Below are positions 21,123 to 27,242 of a stretch of DNA of 27,242 bases, in pieces. Position 1 is the stretch's first letter. Each line of letters begins with the position of its first letter. This stretch comes from CAZKCK01 sp964552325 (GTDB taxonomy: Bacteria; Bacteroidota; Bacteroidia; Bacteroidales; TTA-H9), in NCBI GenBank assembly GCA_964552325.1, contig CAZKHA010000035.1:1-27242 (forward strand). Direction: 5' to 3'. The position numbers were made by a program, and so were the translations under genes. The notes under the pieces were generated by a model. The model had not been told where the DNA came from. It saw only the letters and a program-made list of their open reading frames with translations, and did not search any database.

Positions 21123-23876
21123 ATGTATCGTTATATAATACCTATTATAATCCTAACATCATCAAGCATTTATGGCCAGCAAGCCACCTTAACTGGTAAG
21201 GTTATCAACGAAAAAGGAAATCCCCTACCCTATGCCACGGCTGCTTTGCTTAAGCCAAGCGACTCAACCTTGGCCTATTTTGGGATAACCAACCCAAATG
21301 GGGATTTTGAGATAAAAAAGACTTCGATGGGTAAATTTTTGTTACAAGTGGCGTACATGGGGTACCAAACCACATATCGGGCTATTGAAGTTAACACAAA
21401 TACCACTAATTTAGGTGCAATCGTATTACAGCCCAAAACACTAACTTTAGGCACCACTGAAATTACGGGTGAACATATTCCAATACTTATTAAGAAAGAC
21501 ACCGTTGAGTACAATGCTGGCGCATATAAAACCAAACCTGGGGCAGTGGCAGAAGACTTACTAAAGAAACTGCCTGGTGTGAGCGTTGATAGAAATGGCA
21601 ACATCAAGGCGATGGGTGAAGATGTAGGGAATGTATTGGTGGATGGTAAAGAGTTTTTCAGTAGCGATCCAAAAGTTGCGACCAAGAACCTGCCAGCCGA
21701 TGCCATAAATAAAGTGCAAGTTTATAACAAGAAATCGGATGAGGCTGAATTGAGCGGGGTTGAAGATGGAACCCGCGATAAAACCATGAATTTATTGCTC
21801 AAAGACGATAAAAAAGACGCTTGGTTTGGGGAGATTCGAGCAGGGCTTGGCACGACTGATCATTATCAAAGCAATGCGAAAATCTATCGCTTCAACCAAA
21901 AAATTCAATTTGCTGGTTTAGCTATGTTAAACAATATCAATAAGTTTGGATTTAGCTTTCAAGATTATATGGATTTTAGTGGGGGACTTCCGTCCTTTTC
22001 GAGTGGCAGTGGTTCTGCAAGGATACGGATTTCAAGTGACGACAATTTGCCAATTGATTTTGGTCAACCAATAACCGGAAATGTGGGATCAGGTGCGGGA
22101 GGATTAAACTTTTCTTTTGAACCTGTTAAAAACAATCGCTTCTATATTAGTTATTTGGCCAACGGGAGCGATAAAAAGCAACTTCAAACAAGTACAACCA
22201 ACCACTTCGGCACGAATCCCTTCAACCAAGTGCAGCAAGAAACAGCTTTTTCAGCCGGCCGCAGCCACATGCTTAACTTTGGTTTAAAACAAAAAGCTGA
22301 TAGCATACAAAATCTTATTGTCACCGGAAAAGCTGGAATTAGCAAAGGCTCAAATAATTCTGATGCCAAAACGGAAAACGCTAATGAAACGGGTCTTGTA
22401 AATTCGCTCAAAAGCCTTGCCGAAGACCAAACAGATCGATTAACTGCTGAATCCAATGCCTCATGGCTTCTTAAAGGTAAGCGAAACCTTCGTTTGCTAC
22501 GCATTTCGGGTTCAGCGGGTTATAGCAGCAGTGTTACCGAAGAAAACTGGAAAACAATCACACAATTTCTCAATATCCCTGCCCCAATCCTTCAGCACCA
22601 ATTTCTTAATAGAGATTCAAAAAACTTACATGCCACATCGGAAGCTGCAGGCATTGTAAAAATTGGAAAAAAAACCTACATAGAACCCTCAATTTCAGGA
22701 TTCCTAAGCCATGAAAAAAGCTATCGACAGCAAGGAAATACACAACCAACACAATTGGTAATAGATTCATTGAGCCCGCAGTTCACAAAAAGATACCAAA
22801 GCCTAACCTCAAGCTTAAGCCTAAGGCACAATACCACAAAAACTAAAACCGTAATAGGCATAAAAACGGAATATGGCAAACTACAAACACAACTAAACCA
22901 AGAATTAACCCAAGAGGATATTATTTCAAAGCTCCTTCCTTTCTTAACTTGGGAAAATGAGTATAAAACTGGCCACCGACTTTCATTCGACTATAATTCA
23001 AACTTAATCCTTCCTGAAGTATCTCAACTATTACCTGTAATCAGCAATCAAAACCCGTTAGCCCTATTTTATGGAAATCAAAACCTTAAACCTGAATACA
23101 CACATAGCATCGGGCTAAACTGGCTTATGTTTGATCAGTTTTCGCAAACATCCATTTTTGCTTACACAAATGGCACATATACCCATAACAAAATCAGTTA
23201 CTCCACCGTAGTTTCAGACAGTCTTTCACAAACCACACGGCTATTGAATGTGCCAGATGATTACAGAATTAATGGCCGCATTGACTTTACAACGCCTATC
23301 CGAGCCATTGGCTTAAACATCCATGTATCGGTGTCAGAGAATTTTAACAAAGGGATCAACTTTATAAACAGCATAAAGAATCAAAACACCACCTTAAACC
23401 ATGATTTAAGCCTAAGCTTCGACAATACCAAAAAAACCAAATGGGATATCGAAACAGGCATGCAGTTATCCATCACTAATACGCAATACAGTATTCAAAG
23501 CCAAATGAATACAAACTATTTGAATTACACCATTTTTGCCGATGCTAGTTTTAGCCCTACTGATGCTTGGCATTTTAACCTTTCGGCTGATTACACGAAT
23601 TACGGAGCAAGAGGCTTTTCAAACAGTATAAGCATCCCGCTTATTAATGCTGAAGTTTCGTATAGCTTTACTAAAAACCGCCGGACAACATTAACGCTCG
23701 AAGCATTTGACATCCTTAACAAAAACACAGGCCTTCAGCGACTAAGTGATTTGAACTTTTTGAAAGAAATCAAAACGAACACCTTAAGCCAATACATTAT
23801 GCTCACGCTGAAATACCGAATAAATCAATTTGCAGGAAATACTTCTGGCATCCAAATAAAGATGAAACGCAGGTAG
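21123..23876 (+). CDS. Outer-membrane beta-barrel family protein (TonB-receptor-like, CarboxypepD_reg-headed)
   Basis: A 917-residue outer-membrane protein. Signal peptide 1-18 (ends SIYGQ); CarboxypepD_reg-like domain about 20-103 (LTGKVINEKGNPLPYATAAL, GDFEIKK, LQVAYMGYQTTY); plug-like segment about 125-235 (GAVAEDLLKKLPGVSVDRNG, VLVDGKEFFSSDPKVATKNLP, KVQVYNKKSDEAELSG); then a long barrel of the PF14905 type, with glycine/serine-rich loop near 290-310, ending IQIKMKRR. This family often sits next to GLPGLI genes and is distinct from SusC. Transported or exported substrate unknown. No TAnnTTTG box is found in the 201 bases upstream, so it is likely cotranscribed with the GLPGLI gene or regulator-dependent. 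Confidence 0.92.
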   Translation: MYRYIIPIIILTSSSIYGQQATLTGKVINEKGNPLPYATAALLKPSDSTLAYFGITNPNGDFEIKKTSMGKFLLQVAYMGYQTTYRAIEVNTNTTNLGAIVLQPKTLTLGTTEITGEHIPILIKKDTVEYNAGAYKTKPGAVAEDLLKKLPGVSVDRNGNIKAMGEDVGNVLVDGKEFFSSDPKVATKNLPADAINKVQVYNKKSDEAELSGVEDGTRDKTMNLLLKDDKKDAWFGEIRAGLGTTDHYQSNAKIYRFNQKIQFAGLAMLNNINKFGFSFQDYMDFSGGLPSFSSGSGSARIRISSDDNLPIDFGQPITGNVGSGAGGLNFSFEPVKNNRFYISYLANGSDKKQLQTSTTNHFGTNPFNQVQQETAFSAGRSHMLNFGLKQKADSIQNLIVTGKAGISKGSNNSDAKTENANETGLVNSLKSLAEDQTDRLTAESNASWLLKGKRNLRLLRISGSAGYSSSVTEENWKTITQFLNIPAPILQHQFLNRDSKNLHATSEAAGIVKIGKKTYIEPSISGFLSHEKSYRQQGNTQPTQLVIDSLSPQFTKRYQSLTSSLSLRHNTTKTKTVIGIKTEYGKLQTQLNQELTQEDIISKLLPFLTWENEYKTGHRLSFDYNSNLILPEVSQLLPVISNQNPLALFYGNQNLKPEYTHSIGLNWLMFDQFSQTSIFAYTNGTYTHNKISYSTVVSDSLSQTTRLLNVPDDYRINGRIDFTTPIRAIGLNIHVSVSENFNKGINFINSIKNQNTTLNHDLSLSFDNTKKTKWDIETGMQLSITNTQYSIQSQMNTNYLNYTIFADASFSPTDAWHFNLSADYTNYGARGFSNSISIPLINAEVSYSFTKNRRTTLTLEAFDILNKNTGLQRLSDLNFLKEIKTNTLSQYIMLTLKYRINQFAGNTSGIQIKMKRR

Positions 23877-23932
23877 AATCAAACTCGTAAAACCCAATTA
23901 AAGGTAAACCAGGCAGTTTTCTGGCTATAACA

Positions 23933-24481
23933 TTAATTTCCCATTTCAAGAAGCTGGCGGATAGTGTTTAAATTACGTGTGGTGGCTGTTTTCTTAAGTT
24001 TACGCTCAAAATAGGTGTTGTTTAACTTTGTATTACCATAACCTCCGGGGCAATAGATGTAAATTTCATCCCCAAAAGCCTCAAATCGGTCTGGCATAAA
24101 ACGCTTATCATCAACTAACTTAACCAATTCACCACCATCATTTTTATCGATAAAGGTGATATAAACCGCGGTATCCAAAAAGCCTTCAGCCTCAGTAAAC
24201 GGCTTTTGATGGTAAACTTTTGCAAGCTCATCCCAAGTTCTAAGAATTACCTCTATCCTGAAATCAAACTTTTTAATAATTTCACTTTCAATTAATTCCT
24301 TCAAAAACAATCCATTATTCTTTTCATACTTAAAAACCACATTACCACTTTGAATGTAGGTTTGAACATTCATCAATCCCAAATCAGTAAGCAATGACTT
24401 AAGAAGTGACATGGCAAGCTTTTTCTGCCCTGCAACATTCACGCCTCTTAACAAGGCAATATAGGTTTCAATCTCTATCAT
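23933..24481 (-). CDS. DUF1697 domain-containing protein
   Basis: A 182-residue cytosolic protein of the DUF1697 family. The hallmarks are YIALLRGVNVAGQKKLAMSLL at the start, NVQTYIQSGNVVF (a conserved sub-motif), FTEAEGF in the middle, and the C-terminal KKTATTRNLNTIRQLLEM (TTRN-N-T). The family is widespread, about 180 residues, and has no experimentally settled function. It converges with the barrel gene 56 bases away and stands alone. Start ATG at 24481 fits the family. Confidence 0.93.
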   Translation of the reverse strand: MIEIETYIALLRGVNVAGQKKLAMSLLKSLLTDLGLMNVQTYIQSGNVVFKYEKNNGLFLKELIESEIIKKFDFRIEVILRTWDELAKVYHQKPFTEAEGFLDTAVYITFIDKNDGGELVKLVDDKRFMPDRFEAFGDEIYIYCPGGYGNTKLNNTYFERKLKKTATTRNLNTIRQLLEMGN

Positions 24482-24573
24482 ATTCTTCGTTCAATAGCTT
24501 TTTAAGGACACATGGAACACAATTATGGTTGTAGCCAAGGGTAAGACTATATGTACATAGAAACATAATTGCC

Positions 24574-24581
24574 TACTTTTG
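24574..24581 (+). promoter_or_regulatory. -7 promoter box of the small barrel protein gene
   Basis: TACTTTTG fits TAnnTTTG, 18 bases before ATG 24600. No clear -33 element. Confidence 0.55.
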
Positions 24582-24599
24582 CAAACCTCAAATTGAAGC

Positions 24600-25301
24600 A
24601 TGAAAAACCGTTTTACTCTTTTCTTCTTGGTTTATATAAGCATCGTCCACCTCGCTGTGAATGCTCAAACCAAACCCCATTTTATAGGATTTAATGCTGG
24701 GATATCAATCCCTGTTGGTGCATATCAATCACAAAACATTGAAACAGGAAGCTTTACCACGCCTGGGTTTAGTTTTGGCGGTGATGGGGCTTGGTTTATA
24801 ACTAAAACCGTTGGTGTAGGGATACATTTGGCCTGGAACCAGCATCCAGTAGATGTTGGCGCTTTAGGCGAGGCACGCGTTGAGTCTAACCCATTCTTGG
24901 CTGATACCTATATTCGTTCTGATCCCTATGTAATAAAAACAGCTATGGCTGGAGTGTTTTACCAGAAAACGATTTATAAGCAGTTCTCGATTACCGCAAA
25001 CGTGCTTGGCGGACTATCAGAAGCCCGAACTCCATACCAAGTACATGAACCAGAATATTTTATGGTAAATATACCCTATGAAATTATCACCGAATCAATT
25101 GATAGGGCTCCATCGTGGATGATTGGATTTGGATTGCGGTATAACATCACACCATGCTATGCTTTGGTTTGGGAAAACAACTTTTTCTCTAATCCCTTTG
25201 CTTTTACATTTAAGACTTCAAATGGATATAAAACTGATAATAAACAAATTGCTTTTTTAAATACGACCTTTGGAGTTCGATTTAACCTAAGCAAGAACTA
25301 A
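24600..25301 (+). CDS. Small outer-membrane beta-barrel protein
   Basis: A 233-residue protein with signal peptide 1-23 (ends AVNAQ) and an alternating amphipathic beta pattern through to a C-terminal strand (IAFLNTTFGVRFNLSKN). GFNAGISIPVGAYQSQ, then GGDGAWFITKTVGVGIHL, and FYQKTIYKQFSITANVLGGLSEA are typical strand-turn-strand units of 8-stranded Bacteroidota barrels. An acidic loop with EPEYFMVNIPYE lies in the middle. It resembles the general outer-membrane beta-barrel (PorT/OmpA-barrel-like) group, without a specific family name I can defend. It has its own promoter and no functional clue from neighbours. Confidence 0.75.
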   Translation: MKNRFTLFFLVYISIVHLAVNAQTKPHFIGFNAGISIPVGAYQSQNIETGSFTTPGFSFGGDGAWFITKTVGVGIHLAWNQHPVDVGALGEARVESNPFLADTYIRSDPYVIKTAMAGVFYQKTIYKQFSITANVLGGLSEARTPYQVHEPEYFMVNIPYEIITESIDRAPSWMIGFGLRYNITPCYALVWENNFFSNPFAFTFKTSNGYKTDNKQIAFLNTTFGVRFNLSKN

Positions 25302-25398
25302 GTATTTTCTCAATTTGAAGTGCTGGCCCCAATGTTGAACAAAAACAATATATACTTGTTTTAAGTTCGTTACAAAACATTAAACACATCTATTTGAA

Positions 25399-25980
25399 AT
25401 GAATCACCTAATAATATATGCAAACTACAATGACGGAAGTTTTAATCATGCCCTTTGCAATGAATTGATTACCACATATTCTTCATTAGGGCATACGGTC
25501 AAGGTGCGCGATTTGTATGCACTGGGTTTTAATCCAGTTTTAACCGAATCAGACTACAGGCTTATGCAAACGGGGCACACTCCGGCTGACATCCTTATTG
25601 AACAGAAGCATATAAGTGATGCGGATGTTATTACTTTTTTATATCCCATCTGGTGGACATCTATGCCAGCGATTCTTAAAGGTTATATTGATCGCGTTTT
25701 CGCCTATGGCTTTGCCTATAAAGCCTCTGAGAATGGTTCAATCGGGCTCTTGAGCTCAAAAAAAGCTTTTATCATAAACACAACAGGTCAACCGAAATCT
25801 CTTTATGAAAAAGGCATGTATCAAGCCTTGAATATGACCACCAACACAGGAATTTTTGAATTTTGTGATATTAAAGTACTTGATCATTTATACTTTTCAT
25901 CAATAAATAGTGTAAGTGATAATACGCGAGCCGAATATATAGAACTCGCTAAAAAAAGAGCCGTCGAATTGTTTTCATAA
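25399..25980 (+). CDS. Flavodoxin-fold NAD(P)H oxidoreductase (quinone reductase family)
   Basis: A 193-residue FMN/FAD-dependent oxidoreductase of the NQO1/MdaB/KefF fold. The N-terminus HLIIYANYNDGSFNHAL holds the phosphate-binding loop of the flavin. The family hallmark is the segment FLYPIWWTSMPAILKGYIDRVF, which includes the WW-S-MPA-LKG-DRVF signature. A third conserved part is AFIINTTGQP. Likely reduces quinones or other electrophiles using NAD(P)H by two electrons, avoiding radical formation. The peroxide-stress gene yaaA follows after 15 bases on the same strand, so they form an operon with a shared oxidative-stress theme. No TAnnTTTG box was found directly upstream. Confidence 0.92.
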   Translation: MNHLIIYANYNDGSFNHALCNELITTYSSLGHTVKVRDLYALGFNPVLTESDYRLMQTGHTPADILIEQKHISDADVITFLYPIWWTSMPAILKGYIDRVFAYGFAYKASENGSIGLLSSKKAFIINTTGQPKSLYEKGMYQALNMTTNTGIFEFCDIKVLDHLYFSSINSVSDNTRAEYIELAKKRAVELFS

Positions 25981-25995
25981 AACCCGATTTATAGG

Positions 25996-26763
25996 ATGCT
26001 TATCGTAATTTCACCAGCTAAAACTCTTGATTTTAGCAAATTAGCAACTACATCCCTCAAAACAGATCTCGCTTTCGCTAGCCAAGCAGCAAATTTAGTT
26101 AAGGCACTCAAAAAATTATCAATTAATGATTTGCAAAGCTTAATGGGAATTAGTTACGATTTAGCTAGCCTTAATGTGAAGCGTTTTAACGACTGGAAAA
26201 CTTCGCCAACCATGGAAGAGACACTCCAAGCTGTTTTTGCCTTCAGAGGTGAGGTTTATACGGGTTTACATGTGGATGATTTCACACCCGAAGATTTAGA
26301 ATATAGCCAAGGACACCTTCGCATACTCAGTGGTTTATATGGTGTTTTAAGACCTTTAGATGGAATTCAGCCCTATAGGTTGGAAATGGGTACGCCCATA
26401 AGAATTGGAAATTTTAAGAACCTTTATGAATACTGGGGAAACAAGATAACCACCAAAATTGCACATTCCTTGAGCGAGCAGGGGGATACCGTATTGGTAA
26501 ATCTTGCTTCAAATGAATACTTTAAAGCCATCAAAACCAATACATTAAAAGCCACAATTATTACTCCAGCCTTTAAAGATTACAAGGAAGGCGAGTACCG
26601 CATGATAAGTTTTTTTGCAAAGAAAGCCAGGGGGATGATGGTTCGTTTCATCCTTAAAAACAAATTGCACAATCCTGATGACCTAAAGCTTTTTGAAGAC
26701 GATGGATACTTCTACAACCATTCATTATCAAAACCTTTGGAGCCCGTATTTACAAGGGGATAA
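25996..26763 (+). CDS. yaaA: Peroxide stress protein YaaA
   Basis: A 255-residue cytosolic protein of the YaaA (UPF0246/DUF328) family. In E. coli it belongs to the OxyR regulon and limits free intracellular iron during hydrogen peroxide stress; it binds DNA and has a helix-hairpin-helix-like fold. Hallmarks: MLIVISPAKTLDFS at the start, AFRGEVYTGL, RILSGLYGVLRPLDGIQPYRLEMGT, VNLASNEYFKAI, and KKARGMMVRFIL. Length equals the E. coli protein (258). It is the second gene of an operon with the quinone reductase-like gene and ends at a bidirectional terminator. No OxyR-type site can be identified by eye. Confidence 0.97.
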   Translation: MLIVISPAKTLDFSKLATTSLKTDLAFASQAANLVKALKKLSINDLQSLMGISYDLASLNVKRFNDWKTSPTMEETLQAVFAFRGEVYTGLHVDDFTPEDLEYSQGHLRILSGLYGVLRPLDGIQPYRLEMGTPIRIGNFKNLYEYWGNKITTKIAHSLSEQGDTVLVNLASNEYFKAIKTNTLKATIITPAFKDYKEGEYRMISFFAKKARGMMVRFILKNKLHNPDDLKLFEDDGYFYNHSLSKPLEPVFTRG

Positions 26764-26800
26764 AAAAACCGGCCATCGTAAAATGACCGGTTGGGTTGTT
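26763..26800. terminator. Bidirectional intrinsic terminator between yaaA and the receiver gene
   Basis: AACCGGCCAT (26767-26776) pairs with ATGACCGGTT (26783-26792), with one mismatch, around a 6-base loop. The minus-strand direction runs into seven T (strong, for the receiver gene); the plus direction has a G-rich then TTGTTTT tail. Confidence 0.85.
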
Positions 26801-26829
26801 TTAGTTTACTTAGCACTTTAAACTGCAGC

Positions 26830-27222
26830 CTAAGGCTTCAGTAGTTTCTTAATTTCATCAAGCAGTTTCTGTGTCTGCACGGGCTTTTCCAGATAAGCAT
26901 CCACGGGCAACCATTTGGGGTCTTTGGCCATTTCTTTCAAATTGAGACCCGTAATAGAATCTACGCTGGTGAGCATGATGATCGGGATATGTTTCAATTC
27001 GGCATCTTTACGCATTTCGCGAGCCATTTCATAACCTTCTTGATCGGTGTTCATCATTACATCAAGAATAGCTAGGTCAGGCTTTTCGGCACGGGCCCGT
27101 GCAAATCCAGCATGCTTATCACCAGCAGTAACTACTTGATATCCTTCTTTTTCAAGCATTGCCTTTTGAATAAATACAAAGTCAATATCATCGTCAACGA
27201 GTAGGATTTTTATATTTTTCAT
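26830..27222 (-). CDS. Stand-alone CheY-like response regulator
   Basis: A 130-residue single-domain receiver without an output domain. Acidic pocket D10-D11-D12 in LLVDDDIDF, phospho-acceptor D54 in LAILDVMM, T85 in IIMLTS, K113 in AYLEKPV. The fold has two departures from CheY: a longer beta3-alpha3 loop (MMNTDQEGYEMAREM) and an extended stretch between alpha4 and beta5 (about 91-108: GLNLKEMAKDPKWLPVDA). It probably passes phosphate to another protein or acts by protein contact. Its operon partners, if any, lie upstream of it beyond the window's right edge; only 20 bases of upstream sequence are visible, without a promoter box. It ends at the bidirectional terminator. Confidence 0.93.
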   Translation of the reverse strand: MKNIKILLVDDDIDFVFIQKAMLEKEGYQVVTAGDKHAGFARARAEKPDLAILDVMMNTDQEGYEMAREMRKDAELKHIPIIMLTSVDSITGLNLKEMAKDPKWLPVDAYLEKPVQTQKLLDEIKKLLKP

Positions 27223-27242
27223 AACTTGTTTCTTTGGGTTTA

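Overview
The window is chromosomal DNA from a member of the Bacteroidota. Four kinds of evidence agree. Many transcription units are preceded by the Bacteroidota -7 promoter box TAnnTTTG, and four of these also have a TTG element 19-20 bases upstream. Shine-Dalgarno sequences are lacking. Several families largely confined to this phylum occur (GWxTD, GLPGLI, DUF4831, CarboxypepD_reg-headed outer-membrane barrels). A Kdo-8-phosphate synthase gene shows a lipopolysaccharide outer membrane. DNA is moderately AT-rich throughout, with no sign of phage, IS element, integron, CRISPR array or recent island. I cannot name the genus.

Layout, left to right. (1) 1-1430: a partial tRNA-Val, a fumarylacetoacetate-hydrolase-family enzyme, and two tandem tRNA-Ser genes each followed by a nearly identical terminator hairpin. 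(2) 1675-5436: a GWxTD-domain secreted protein, a family-2 glycosyltransferase, and on the minus strand a YugP-type membrane zinc peptidase and type II 3-dehydroquinate dehydratase (aroQ). (3) 5554-9156: a clear TPP riboswitch in front of a TonB-dependent receptor, implying thiamine-responsive uptake of thiamine or a precursor across the outer membrane, then a small secreted CarboxypepD_reg-like protein. (4) 9279-16457: a class-V PLP enzyme, then ftsK-lolA-rarA-kdsA on one strand. The ftsK-lolA-rarA order is the same as in Escherichia coli. (5) 16499-23876: a secreted DUF4831 protein, and a two-component system transcribed divergently from a GLPGLI-family secreted protein and a large outer-membrane beta-barrel protein. 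The divergent intergenic region carries a tandem 10-bp repeat between the two promoters, and a related 17-18 bp block recurs upstream of the barrel gene. (6) 23933-27222: a DUF1697 protein, a small outer-membrane barrel protein, a flavodoxin-fold NAD(P)H oxidoreductase followed closely by yaaA (a peroxide-stress pair), and a stand-alone CheY-like receiver.

Functionally the stretch is mostly housekeeping and cell-envelope biology. The parts most worth pursuing are the two-component/GLPGLI/barrel locus with its candidate shared operator, and the riboswitch-controlled receptor. I see no entirely new enzymatic or defence system.
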